From contig NZ_JANFAU010000014.1 of NCBI RefSeq assembly GCF_026130605.1, positions 1 through 64,000 of the forward strand: 64,000 nucleotides of DNA, read 5' to 3'. Numbering within the stretch: position 1 is the stretch's first letter; each line of letters starts with the position of its first letter. Positions 32,277 through 41,030 of this stretch are shown in pieces. This DNA comes from Sphingomonas lycopersici. GTDB lineage: Bacteria > Pseudomonadota > Alphaproteobacteria > Sphingomonadales > Sphingomonadaceae. A program made the translations under genes and the position numbers. The notes beneath the pieces were generated by a model, which worked only from the letters and a program-made list of their open reading frames with translations, did not search any database and was not told where the DNA came from.

Positions 32277-33337
32277 TTCTGCGCTCCCTGCGCCTGCTGT
32301 TGCGGCGCGGGTTGCCCGGCCTGGACGTCGGGCAGCTTGCGCATCTTGTCGAGCGGCAGCCACGGCGAGACGCCGGGGGTTTCCACGATCACCTTGTCGG
32401 TCTTGGCGAGCACCGCCTCCATCGTCTCGTAATACATGCGGCGGCGGGTCACCTCTGGCGCAAGCTTATATTGTTCGTAGACCTTGTCGAATGCAGCGGC
32501 CTCGCCCTGCGCATGCGCGATGATCTGCTGCGAATAGGAACGCGCATTGTTGAGATTGGCGACCGCTTCCTGCTGCGCGGCGGTGACGGCGTTGAAATCG
32601 TCGACCAGGCTGGCGGGGGCGGAGGCCTGCTTGATCGACACGCCCTGAACGCGCACCCCGGCCTGATAATCGTCGAGCACCTGCTGCATCGCGCGGGTGA
32701 CGCGCGCCTCGATCTGGGTGCGGCCGGCGCCGATCGCGTCGTTGAGCGTCGTCGTCGCGACCACCGCGCGCATCGCGCTTTCGGCGGTGGCGCGGACGGT
32801 TTCCTCGGGATCCTTGATCTCGAATACGAAGTCGCGCGGATTTTCCACCCGCCAGCGCACCGTATAGGCAAGGTCGATGATGTTGCGATCGCCGGTGAGG
32901 ACGTTCTCGCCGCCCTCGCGCGGGAAATCGTCGTTGCGCACCTGCTCGACGTCGACCTTCTCGACGTCGACGATCGGCGCGGGGAGGGTCAGGCGGATGC
33001 CCGGTTCGAGGATTCCCGAATAGCGCCCGAAATAGGTGACGACCCCGCGCTGCTGCGGCCCGATCTGGTGGATCGAGGTGAACAGCACCCACGCTGCGAC
33101 GATCAGCCCGACGCCGATCAGCCACAGGTTGCGCGCGTTGATCCCGGCCGGGAGCTGCGGCCCGCCGCCGTTGCCGCCGCCGCCATAGCTGCCGCGCGCC
33201 CGCTTGAGGAATTCGTCGAGCGCGGTCGGCCGCTGCCCGGTCTTGCGTCCGCCCGGCGGGACCGCCCAGGGATTGCGCGGCCCGCTCTTGTCGTCGTCGC
33301 CGCCCGAGCCCCACGGGCCGCCGGGTGTTTCGTTCAT
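32273..33337 (-). CDS. hflK: FtsH protease activity modulator HflK
   Basis: 354 residues from the ATG at 33337 (MNETPGGPWGSGGDD, a typical HflK opening). An ATG at 33379 would add PRWFRRPSIL; it has GGGAGGA but only one or two bases away, so I prefer the shorter form without certainty. Features in order: a glycine/proline-rich cytoplasmic N-terminus, one membrane helix (LWLIGVGLIVAAWVLF), SPFH domain (QRGVVTYFGRYSGILEPGIRLTLP) and coiled coil. It pairs with HflC, overlapping by four bases. The P/Q-rich tail QPAPQQQAQG is usual. Confidence 0.93.
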   Translation of the reverse strand: MNETPGGPWGSGGDDDKSGPRNPWAVPPGGRKTGQRPTALDEFLKRARGSYGGGGNGGGPQLPAGINARNLWLIGVGLIVAAWVLFTSIHQIGPQQRGVVTYFGRYSGILEPGIRLTLPAPIVDVEKVDVEQVRNDDFPREGGENVLTGDRNIIDLAYTVRWRVENPRDFVFEIKDPEETVRATAESAMRAVVATTTLNDAIGAGRTQIEARVTRAMQQVLDDYQAGVRVQGVSIKQASAPASLVDDFNAVTAAQQEAVANLNNARSYSQQIIAHAQGEAAAFDKVYEQYKLAPEVTRRRMYYETMEAVLAKTDKVIVETPGVSPWLPLDKMRKLPDVQAGQPAPQQQAQGAQK

Positions 33338-33448
33338 CAGGATGGAGGGGCGCCTGAACCAGCGCGGCAAGGTGATCATTCCTCCCTTATAGGAAGGGTA
33401 TTCACGAAAAACAGTGCCAAGCGCGCACTTCATCCGTATCGCGGCGCA

Positions 33449-34420
33449 ATGGACGAGCAAGATGTGAAGAATGCGGTGGCCGCGGTCGCCGGCGCGCGCG
33501 CCACGGTGAAGGTCGACGGCGCGCGGATCGGGGTGGTGGTCGACGCCACCGGGCTGGACGCCAAGGCGCGCGATGCGCTGGAGACGGCGGTGACGATGGC
33601 GGCGAGCGCGCCGGGGCGCGAGGTGCGCGTGGTGGTTACCGCCGAACGTCCGCGCCGCCGCACGATCGCGGTGGCGAGCGGCAAGGGCGGGGTCGGCAAA
33701 TCGACCGTCTCGGCCAATCTCGCGATCGCATTGTCGCAGATCGGGCGGCGCGTCGGGCTGGTCGATGCCGATATCTACGGCCCGTCGCAGCCGCGGCTGC
33801 TCGGGGTCGAAGGGACGCGGCCCGAGGCGAAGGACAAGGTGCTGCTGCCGGTCCAGACCCCGTTCGGCGTGCCCTTGCTGTCGATGGGGCAGCTCGTCGC
33901 GCCGGGCAAGGCGATCGCGTGGCGCGGGCCGATGACCGCGGGCGCTTTGGGGCAATTGATGGATGCCGAATGGGGCGTCGCCGACACGCTGGTCGTCGAT
34001 CTGCCGCCGGGTACGGGCGACGTCCAGCTGACGATGATCCAGAAGCATCGTCCGGCGGGCGCGGTGATCGTCTGCACCCCGCAGGATCTGGCGCTGATCG
34101 ACGCCACCCGCGCGATCGACCTGTTCGAGCAGGCCGGGGTGCCGATCATCGGGGTGATCGAGAATATGGCGGGCTATGCCTGCCCGCATTGCGGCGAGGT
34201 TTCCGATCCCTTCGGTTGCGGCGGGGCGGAGGCGGCGGCCAAGGCGCGCGGGGTGCCGTTCCTCGGGCGGGTGCCGCTCGACATCGCGATCCGCCGCGCG
34301 TCGGACGCCGGCGATCCACCCGCCGCCGATCCCGCCGACCGCACATTCCGTCCCATTGCGGAACAGGTGGTGCGATGGCTCGAAGGCGGCGCGGAAACCC
34401 CGGGCGGCGTGGAACGTTGA
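33449..34420 (+). CDS. Mrp/NBP35-family iron-sulfur cluster carrier ATPase
   Basis: 323 residues. The N-terminal DUF59-like part is short and partly reduced. The ATPase has the deviant Walker A GKGGVGKST, switch GLVDADIYGPSQPRLLG, VDLPPGTGDVQL and the cysteine pair in ENMAGYACPHCG that binds a bridging [4Fe-4S] cluster as a dimer. It delivers clusters to target enzymes. It is divergent from hflK. The start (33449) is 112 bases from the hflK start, without a strong ribosome binding site. Confidence 0.92.
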   Translation: MDEQDVKNAVAAVAGARATVKVDGARIGVVVDATGLDAKARDALETAVTMAASAPGREVRVVVTAERPRRRTIAVASGKGGVGKSTVSANLAIALSQIGRRVGLVDADIYGPSQPRLLGVEGTRPEAKDKVLLPVQTPFGVPLLSMGQLVAPGKAIAWRGPMTAGALGQLMDAEWGVADTLVVDLPPGTGDVQLTMIQKHRPAGAVIVCTPQDLALIDATRAIDLFEQAGVPIIGVIENMAGYACPHCGEVSDPFGCGGAEAAAKARGVPFLGRVPLDIAIRRASDAGDPPAADPADRTFRPIAEQVVRWLEGGAETPGGVER

Positions 34421-34532
34421 TATTCCACCGGTCGTGCTGGCGCCTCGCGCGTCGGCACGAGCGGACCAGTTTCGAATCCTTCGCTCCGGGTTAAGAGACG
34501 TCATACAAAGGGTTTAGAAAAGGAGGCGTTTC

Positions 34533-34961
34533 TTGCCGTTGAGCGATCCCGCCGCGATCAAGGCATTGCTGGAGGAAACGCGCACGATCGCGATGATCGG
34601 CGCGTCGGATCGGCCGAACCGCCCGTCTTATGGCGTGATGGCGCGGCTTCAGCAGCACGGCTATCGCGTCATCCCGGTAAATCCGCAGATCACCGGGGAG
34701 CATGTCCACGGCGAATATGTCTTCCGCGAGCTGGCGCAGATCGGCGAGCCGATCGATATGGTCGATATCTTCCGCCGCTCGGACGCCGCCGGCGAAGCGG
34801 TGGATGCGGCGATCGCCTGCGGCGCCAAGGCGGTATGGCTGCAGCTCGGCGTGATCGACGAAGCGGCCGCGGCGCGCGCCGAAGCCGCCGGGCTCAAGGT
34901 GGTGATGGATCGCTGCCCGGCGATCGAAATCCCCCGGCTCGGCGTCGCACCGATCGGATAG
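34533..34961 (+). CDS. CoA-binding-domain protein (YccU-like)
   Basis: 142 residues beginning with TTG at 34533, decided by AAAAGGAGG seven bases upstream; no ATG fits in the N-terminal part. The Rossmann-type CoA-binding domain reads RTIAMIGASDRPNRPSYGVMARLQQHGYRVIPVNPQ, then VDIFRRSDAAGEAVDAAI, AVWLQLGVIDEAAA and VVMDRCPAIEIPRL. Such proteins bind CoA or an acyl-CoA in the cytoplasm; their function is not settled. It follows mrp by 112 bases. Confidence 0.88.
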   Translation: MPLSDPAAIKALLEETRTIAMIGASDRPNRPSYGVMARLQQHGYRVIPVNPQITGEHVHGEYVFRELAQIGEPIDMVDIFRRSDAAGEAVDAAIACGAKAVWLQLGVIDEAAAARAEAAGLKVVMDRCPAIEIPRLGVAPIG

Positions 34962-35094
34962 GTCCTCGCCACGCTCCCTTCTCCTCTTCCTTGAACAAGC
35001 GAGGGGAGAAGGGAGAAACGGGCGAGCAAGAGGAGGATTCCTCTCGGCCCGACTTGCGCATAAGAAGCGCGGATACGGGCAAGGGAGGGACGGG

Positions 35095-36378
35095 GTGATC
35101 GCAATACCGGAACGGGCGCCGCCGGTGCGGCGGCGGTGGTATGCGCATCTCTATCTGCAGGTGCTGGTGGCGATCGCCGCCGGGGTGACGCTTGGGCATT
35201 TCTGGCCCGAAACCGGCGCGGCGATGAAGCCGCTCGGCGACGGGTTCATCAAATTGGTCAAGATGATCATCGCCCCGGTGATCTTCCTCACGATCGTCAC
35301 CGGGATCGCCGGGATGCGCGATCTGCGCGCGGTGGGGCGGGTCGCGGGGCGCGCCTTCGCCTATTTTCTCACCTTTTCCACCCTCGCGCTGATCGTCGGG
35401 CTGATCGTCGCCAATGTCGTCCGCCCCGGCGCGGGGCTGCATATCGATCCCGCGACGCTCGATAGCGCCAAGGTCGCCGATTATGCCGCCAAGGCGCATG
35501 AGACGAGCGTCACCGGCTTTCTGATGGGGGTGATCCCCGACAGTTTCCTGTCCGCTTTGGCCTCGGGCGATATCCTCCAGACATTGTTCGTCGCGATCCT
35601 GTTCGGAATCGGGCTGGCGACGATCGGCGAGCGCGGCGAGCGCGTCGTCTCGCTGCTCGAGGACGTGTCGGCGGCGGTGTTCCGCATCGTCGCGATCCTG
35701 ATGAAGGCGGCGCCGGTCGGCGCGTTCGGCGCGATGGCGTTCACGATCGGCAAATATGGCGTCGGGACGCTTGCCAATCTCGCCTTTCTGGTCGGCACCT
35801 TCTACCTCACCTCGCTCTTGTTCGTGCTGGTGGTGCTCGGCGCGGTCGCGCGATTGTGCGGCTTCTCGATCCTGCGGCTGATCGCCTATCTCAAGGCCGA
35901 GCTACTGCTGGTACTCGGCACCTCCTCGTCGGAAAGCGCGCTGCCGCTGCTGATCGAGAAGATGGAGCGCGCCGGCTGCCCCAAATCGGTCGTCGGGCTG
36001 GTCGTGCCGACGGGGTATAGCTTCAACCTAGACGGCACCAATATCTATATGACGCTGGCGGCGCTGTTCATCGCACAGGCGCTCGATGTGCATTTGACGC
36101 TGGGGCAGGAATTGCTGCTGCTCGGCGTCGCGATGCTGTCGTCGAAGGGCGCCGCGGGGGTGACCGGGGCGGGGTTCATCACGCTCGCCGCGACGCTCTC
36201 AATCGTCCCCTCGGTGCCGGTCGCGGGGATGGCGCTGATCCTCGGGGTCGATCGCTTCATGAGCGAATGCCGCAGCCTGACCAATTTCATCGGCAATGCC
36301 GTCGCGACCGTGGTGGTGTCGCGCTGGGAGGGCAAGCTGGATCATGCCGCGCTCGATGCGGCGTTGGGGAAAGTATAG
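35095..36378 (+). CDS. dctA: Dicarboxylate/cation symporter (DctA, DAACS family)
   Basis: 427 residues, GTG start at 35095 with GGGAGGG upstream. About eight membrane helices plus the two re-entrant loops are present: the serine-rich hairpin TSSSESALPLLIEKM and the SSKGAAGVTGAGF loop. GYSFNLDGTNIYMTLAALF and the ECRSLTNFIGNAVATVVVSRWEG ending carry substrate and cation ligands. It imports succinate, malate and fumarate with protons or sodium. No dctBD regulators are nearby. An A-type half repeat (34973-35014) lies just upstream. Confidence 0.93.
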   Translation: MIAIPERAPPVRRRWYAHLYLQVLVAIAAGVTLGHFWPETGAAMKPLGDGFIKLVKMIIAPVIFLTIVTGIAGMRDLRAVGRVAGRAFAYFLTFSTLALIVGLIVANVVRPGAGLHIDPATLDSAKVADYAAKAHETSVTGFLMGVIPDSFLSALASGDILQTLFVAILFGIGLATIGERGERVVSLLEDVSAAVFRIVAILMKAAPVGAFGAMAFTIGKYGVGTLANLAFLVGTFYLTSLLFVLVVLGAVARLCGFSILRLIAYLKAELLLVLGTSSSESALPLLIEKMERAGCPKSVVGLVVPTGYSFNLDGTNIYMTLAALFIAQALDVHLTLGQELLLLGVAMLSSKGAAGVTGAGFITLAATLSIVPSVPVAGMALILGVDRFMSECRSLTNFIGNAVATVVVSRWEGKLDHAALDAALGKV

Positions 36379-36388
36379 CCCTTCTTCA

Positions 36389-36475
36389 CCGTCATGCCGG
36401 GCTCGACCCGGCATCCAGGGTCACAAGGGATGTCGTGCGCGGCTCTGGATGCCGGATCAAGTCCGGCATGACGAG
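36389..36475. repeat. Palindromic repeat family B, inverted pair
   Basis: Left hairpin GTCATGCCGGGCTCGACCCG, then GCATCCAG. Right hairpin CTGGATGCCGGATCAAGTCC, then GGCATGACG. The outer arms GTCATGCCGG and CCGGCATGAC pair with each other. The repeat lies between the convergent dctA and tyrS genes and may serve as a bidirectional terminator. Confidence 0.78.
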
Positions 36476-36495
36476 CATAAAGAGCGGCGGCCCCG

Positions 36496-37737
36496 TCAGC
36501 CCGCCACCAGCAGCCCGTGATGCTTCTTGCCGGCCGAGATACGGATCGGCTCGGCGCCCGGGGTCACCGTCGCGGCTTCGTCGGCGACCTTTTCACCGCC
36601 GACCCGCGCGCCGCCCTGCTTGATCAGCCGCCGCGCCTCGCCCTTCGACGCGCAGAAACCCAGCGCCACCAAAGCATCGACCAAGGGCACCGCCCCCGCT
36701 GCGGCGAAGGTCGGGAGCGCATCGCCGCTCGCGCCCTCCTCGAAGGTGCGCCGCGCGGTCTCCGCCGCCTGCTCGGCCGCCTCGCGCCCGCGGCACATTG
36801 CGGTCGCCTCATTGGCGAGCACCTTTTTCGCCTCGTTGATCTCGGCGCCTTCGAGCGCCTCGAGCCGTGCGATCTCGTCGAGCGGGAGATCGGTGAATAG
36901 CCGAAGAAAACGCCCGACGTCGCGGTCGTCGGTGTTGCGCCAGAATTGCCAGTAATCGAAATGCGGCAGCTGATCCTCGTGGAGCCACACCGCGCCCGAC
37001 ATGGTCTTGCCCATCTTGCCGCCGTCGGCGGTGGTGATCAGCGGGGTGGTGATGCCGAACACCTCGGTCCCGTCCATCCGCCGCGCCAGTTCGACGCCGT
37101 TGACGATATTGCCCCATTGGTCGCTGCCGCCCATCTGCAACCGGCAGCCGTGGCGCTGCGCCAGCTCGCGGAAGTCATAGGCCTGCAGGATCATGTAGTT
37201 GAATTCGAGGAAGGACAGCGATTGCTCGCGATCGAGCCGGAGCTTGACCGAATCGAACGACAGCATCCGGTTGACCGAGAAATGCTGCCCCACTTCGCGC
37301 AGAAACGGGATATATTCGAGCGCGTCGAGCCATTCGGCATTGTCGAGCATGATCGCGTCGGACGCGCCCCCCGTTTCACCTTCTGGGCCGAAGGTCAGGA
37401 AGCGTTCGAAGATGCGCTTGATCGAGGCGACATTGGCCTTGATCCCGTCCTCGGCGAGCAATTTGCGCGCCTCGTCCTTGAAGCTCGGGTCGCCGATCTT
37501 GCCGGTGCCGCCGCCCATCAGCACGATCGGCTTGTGCCCGGTCTGCTGGAGCCGGCGGAGCAGCATGATCTGCACCAGGCTGCCGACGTGGAGCGAGGGC
37601 GCGGTGGGATCGAAGCCGATATAGCCCGGCACCACTTCCCTGAGCGCCAGCGCGTCGAGCGCGGCGGCGTCGGTCATCTGGTGGACATAGCCGCGCTCAA
37701 CGAGCAGGCGGACGAGGTCGGACTTGGCTTCGGTCAT
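36496..37737 (-). CDS. tyrS: Tyrosine--tRNA ligase
   Basis: 413 residues, class I synthetase. The HIGH-type motif is in APSLHVGSLVQIM, the tyrosine pocket in GGSDQWGNIVNGVEL, and the KMSKS-type loop is GGKMGKTMSGAVW. The S4 RNA-binding domain forms the C-terminus (LVALGFCASKGEARRLIKQGGARVGGEKV). Length is typical of the bacterial TyrRS type 1. There is no tRNA-dependent leader visible upstream. Confidence 0.96.
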   Translation of the reverse strand: MTEAKSDLVRLLVERGYVHQMTDAAALDALALREVVPGYIGFDPTAPSLHVGSLVQIMLLRRLQQTGHKPIVLMGGGTGKIGDPSFKDEARKLLAEDGIKANVASIKRIFERFLTFGPEGETGGASDAIMLDNAEWLDALEYIPFLREVGQHFSVNRMLSFDSVKLRLDREQSLSFLEFNYMILQAYDFRELAQRHGCRLQMGGSDQWGNIVNGVELARRMDGTEVFGITTPLITTADGGKMGKTMSGAVWLHEDQLPHFDYWQFWRNTDDRDVGRFLRLFTDLPLDEIARLEALEGAEINEAKKVLANEATAMCRGREAAEQAAETARRTFEEGASGDALPTFAAAGAVPLVDALVALGFCASKGEARRLIKQGGARVGGEKVADEAATVTPGAEPIRISAGKKHHGLLVAG

Positions 37738-37761
37738 AATGAGTGGCGCGTTACACGCACC

Positions 37762-38850
37762 TCACGGGCGCGGCAATTGCGTGAGCGGATCGATCGGCGC
37801 GCGGCCCTTGCGCAACTCGAAATGCAGCTCGGGGCGGTCGGCGAAGCCGCTCGCGCCCGACAAGGCGATCGTCTGGCCCTTCTTCACCGCCTGCCCGCGC
37901 TGGACGAGCAGTTTCGAGGCGTGGCCGTAGACGCTGGTCCAGCCCTCGCCGTGCTTGATGATCACCAGCCCGCCCAGCGCCGCGATCGCCTCGCCGGCAT
38001 AAGCGACGGTGCCGTCGGCGGTGGCGCGCACGGGAGTATTGTGCGGCACGCCGATCTCGACCCCGTCGTTGCGCTCGCCGCTCGCGCCGGTGCCGAAATG
38101 CTTCACCACCTGCCCGTCGACCGGCCACATGAAGCGCCCCGGCGGGATGCGCGGCGCGGCGACCGCGGCGCTCGGCGGGAGCACGCGGCGCGGGCTGGCG
38201 GTCGGCGCGGCCGGGCGTTGGTTCTGCGCGATCGCAGGCTCGCCGCCGGTGATGATATCGTCGATATCGAGCTGGAAGGCGGCGGCGCGCTCGGCCGCGC
38301 TCGACCCACGCGCGCTGCTGCCAGGGATCAGGATGCGCTGGCCGGTGCGCAGCACATAGGGCTCGGTGAGATAATTGGCCGCCACGATCCGCGACCATTC
38401 GACCCCATAAGCGCGTGCGATCGCGATCCCGGTCTGCCCCTGCCGGACGAGATGATAGCGCCCGGCGGGGATCGTCAGCCGCTGCCCGGCGCGGATCGTA
38501 TAGGGGGGCTCGATGCCGTTGGCGCCGGCGATCACGGTGATCCCCGCGCCGGTACGGTCGGCGACCTCGCCCAGTGTATCGCCGGGGCGCACGACATAGC
38601 TTTGCGCGGGGACGTCGCGCGCATCGGCCTCGGCGCCGCGCGTCTCCCACGCCGGGCGCGGCGCGGGGAGCTGCTCGACGCGGCGCGCCGGCGGCGGCAA
38701 GGGCTGCTGGCGCTGCGGCGGGGGCGGCGGATAATCGGCGCGGCGTGGTGGTGGCGGCGCCGGCCGATAGGGCGGGGCGACTTGCGGAATGCAGGCGGAA
38801 AGCAGCAGTCCCGGCAGCAGGCAGGTCGCCACCGCGCTCAGCCGCCGCAT
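37762..38850 (-). CDS. NlpD-like lipoprotein with two LysM domains and degenerate M23 domain
   Basis: 362 residues from the ATG at 38850. The lipobox is LLSAC (Cys about 20), then a proline-rich linker. Two LysM modules follow (SYVVRPGDTLGEVADRTGAG and YHLVRQGQTGIAIARAYGVE), then a C-terminal M23/LytM domain (FMWPVDGQVVKHFG, then HGEGWTSVYGHASKLLV, then ELHFELRKG). The first zinc ligand His is changed: NDGVEIG replaces HxGxDI. It is therefore probably an amidase activator like NlpD or EnvC rather than a peptidase. It is located downstream of surE with a 20-base gap, the classical surE-nlpD order. Confidence 0.88.
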   Translation of the reverse strand: MRRLSAVATCLLPGLLLSACIPQVAPPYRPAPPPPRRADYPPPPPQRQQPLPPPARRVEQLPAPRPAWETRGAEADARDVPAQSYVVRPGDTLGEVADRTGAGITVIAGANGIEPPYTIRAGQRLTIPAGRYHLVRQGQTGIAIARAYGVEWSRIVAANYLTEPYVLRTGQRILIPGSSARGSSAAERAAAFQLDIDDIITGGEPAIAQNQRPAAPTASPRRVLPPSAAVAAPRIPPGRFMWPVDGQVVKHFGTGASGERNDGVEIGVPHNTPVRATADGTVAYAGEAIAALGGLVIIKHGEGWTSVYGHASKLLVQRGQAVKKGQTIALSGASGFADRPELHFELRKGRAPIDPLTQLPRP

Positions 38851-38870
38851 CGCCAACCTCCTACACAAGC

Positions 38871-39632
38871 CTACAGATACGCGTTCGCCAGCGCTTGTAG
38901 CGAGGCGTCGTGCGTCAGGTCCAGATGGAGCGGGGTTACCGTGACATAGCCGTCGGCGACCGCCGCCAGATCGGTGCCCGGCACCAAGGCGTGTTCGGTC
39001 CGCCCGAGCGACAGCCAGTAATAAGGAAAGCCGCGCGGATCGGTGCGCGGTTCGAGCCGGGCGCGGCCGTAATCGCGCATCCCCTGCCGCACGACGCGGA
39101 CGCCCTGCACCGCCTCCGGGTCGATCGGCGGGAAATTGACGTTGATCACCGTCCCCGGGGTCCAGCGCGCGTCGATCAGCGGGCGCAGCACGCGCTCGCC
39201 CCAGCTTTCGGCGGTGGCGAACGACACCTCGTCGCCCATCCCGGTGGCGGCATAGCGCTGGCTTAGCGCGATCGACGGGATACCTGCCATCGCCCCTTCC
39301 ATCGCCGCCGCGACGGTGCCCGAATACATCACGTCCTCGGCGAGATTGGCGCCGCGATTGACCCCTGAGAGGATCAGATCGGGTTTCGCCGGCATCAACT
39401 CGGTCAGTGCCATCAGCACCGCGTCGGTCGGCGTTCCCGACACCGCGAACCGCCGCTCGTCGAACCGCCGCACCCGCAACGGGCGCGACAAAGTGAGCGA
39501 GCGCCCCGCGCCCGATTGTTCCTCCGCCGGGGCGACGACCCAGATATCGTCGGAAAGGGCACGCGCGATCGTCTCCAGCACCGCGAGGCCGGGGGCGTGG
39601 ATGCCGTCGTCGTTGCTCAGCAGGATGCGCAT
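38871..39632 (-). CDS. surE: 5'/3'-nucleotidase SurE
   Basis: 253 residues. It starts MRILLSNDDGIHAPG with the metal-binding NDDG, followed by WVVAPAEEQSGAGRSLTLSRPLR, VSGTPTDAVLMAL and LILSGVNRGANLAEDVMYSGTVAAAMEGA, which together form the SurE active site. It dephosphorylates nucleoside monophosphates (stationary-phase survival protein). It precedes the NlpD-like gene, as in many proteobacteria; an isoaspartyl methyltransferase gene (pcm) often present between them is absent. Confidence 0.95.
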   Translation of the reverse strand: MRILLSNDDGIHAPGLAVLETIARALSDDIWVVAPAEEQSGAGRSLTLSRPLRVRRFDERRFAVSGTPTDAVLMALTELMPAKPDLILSGVNRGANLAEDVMYSGTVAAAMEGAMAGIPSIALSQRYAATGMGDEVSFATAESWGERVLRPLIDARWTPGTVINVNFPPIDPEAVQGVRVVRQGMRDYGRARLEPRTDPRGFPYYWLSLGRTEHALVPGTDLAAVADGYVTVTPLHLDLTHDASLQALANAYL

Positions 39633-39659
39633 GATTCGGGCGTCACCTCGAAAGTTCGG

Positions 39660-39683
39660 TCATTCCCGCCTCCGCGGGAATGA
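39660..39683. repeat. Palindromic repeat family B, single hairpin
   Basis: TCATTCCCGC-CTCC-GCGGGAATGA, a perfect 10-bp stem in the 79-base gap between serS and surE. It is the isolated single form of the family B repeat. Confidence 0.75.
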
Positions 39684-39711
39684 CGATGAAGGGGGAAAGG
39701 CGGGGAGCAAA

Positions 39712-40989
39712 TCAGCGCGGCTCGAGCCGGTTGACCCCGCCGAGATAGGGCTGGAGCACGTCCGGCACCCACACCGATCCGTCTTCCTGCTGATAATTCT
39801 CGAGAATCGCGACGATCATCCGGCCGACCACCAGCCCCGAGCCGTTGAGCGTGTGGACGAAACGCGTCGCCTTCTCGCCATCCGGGCGATACCGCGCGTT
39901 CATCCGCCGTGCCTGGAAATCGGTGCAGGTGGAGCAGGACGAAATCTCGCGATAGCGCTTCTGCCCCGGCAGCCACACTTCGAGGTCATAGGTGCGCGCC
40001 GCGGTGAACCCCATGTCCCCGGTGCACAATTTCATCCGGCGGAACGGCAGCCCGAGCCGGGTCAGCACATCCTCTGCCGCTGCGGTCATCCGCTCATGCT
40101 CCGCCTCGGACTGTTCGGGCGGGACGATCGAGACCATCTCGGCCTTTTCGAACTGATGCTGGCGGATGAACCCGCGCGTGTCGCGCCCCGCCGCCCCCGC
40201 TTCGGAGCGGAAGCAGGGGGTGAGCGCGGTGAAGCGCAGCGGGAGGTCGTCGGCGGCGAGGATGCGCTCGCGGACGATATTGGTCAGGCTCACCTCGGCG
40301 GTGGGGATCAGCCAGCGGCCGTCGGTCGTCTCGAACAGATCCTCGGCGAATTTGGGGAGCTGCCCGGTGCCGAACATCGTCTCGCTGCGCACGAGCAGCG
40401 GCGGCGCGACTTCCTCATAGCCGTGCTCGCGGGTCAGCGTATCGAGCCCGAACTGGCCGAGCGCGCGGTTGAGCTTCGCCATCTGCCCGCGCACCAGCGT
40501 GAAGCGCGCGCCGGCGATCAGCGCGCCGGTCTCGAAATCGAGCCCCAGCGCGGGGCCGATCGCGTCATGTTCCTTCACCTCGAACGCGAAGTCGCGGCGC
40601 GTGCCGCGTTCGTGGACGAGCTGATTGTCATCCTCGTCGGCGCCGGTCGGCACGTCGGGCAGCGGGATATTGGGCAGCGCGGCGAGCAGATCGTCGAGCT
40701 CGGTGCCGAGCCGCGCTTCCTCCGCTTCGAGTTCGGGCAGCCGCTGCTTGAGCGCGGCGACTTCGGCCATCAGCGCGGTGGCGGTCGCCTCGTCCTTCGA
40801 AGCTTTGGCGGCACCGATCGCCTTCGAGGCTTCGTTGCGGCGCGCCTGGCCGGTCTGCAATTCGGTGATCGTCTCGCGCCGGCGACGATCGAGGTCGAGG
40901 ATCGCGGCGCTCTCCGCCTCTTTGCCGCGCTTCGCCATCGCGGCATCGAAATCGGAAGGATTCTCTCGGATCAGACGGATATCGTGCAT
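39712..40989 (-). CDS. serS: Serine--tRNA ligase
   Basis: 425 residues from the ATG at 40989 (MHDIRLIRENPSDFDAAM). The N-terminal tRNA-binding antiparallel coiled coil covers residues 25-100. The class II core follows: ALTPCFRSEAGAAGRDTRGFIRQHQFEKAEM (motif 2), EISSCSTCTDFQARRMNARYR and LNGSGLVVGRMIVAILENYQ (motif 3). It charges tRNA-Ser; one cognate tRNA (CGA) lies at 59828. The adenylate-forming residues all look intact. Confidence 0.96.
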   Translation of the reverse strand: MHDIRLIRENPSDFDAAMAKRGKEAESAAILDLDRRRRETITELQTGQARRNEASKAIGAAKASKDEATATALMAEVAALKQRLPELEAEEARLGTELDDLLAALPNIPLPDVPTGADEDDNQLVHERGTRRDFAFEVKEHDAIGPALGLDFETGALIAGARFTLVRGQMAKLNRALGQFGLDTLTREHGYEEVAPPLLVRSETMFGTGQLPKFAEDLFETTDGRWLIPTAEVSLTNIVRERILAADDLPLRFTALTPCFRSEAGAAGRDTRGFIRQHQFEKAEMVSIVPPEQSEAEHERMTAAAEDVLTRLGLPFRRMKLCTGDMGFTAARTYDLEVWLPGQKRYREISSCSTCTDFQARRMNARYRPDGEKATRFVHTLNGSGLVVGRMIVAILENYQQEDGSVWVPDVLQPYLGGVNRLEPR

Positions 40990-41030
40990 CCCCGCGCTAT
41001 GGCGGGGGCAGTGAGGGGAGGCAAGCGGGG

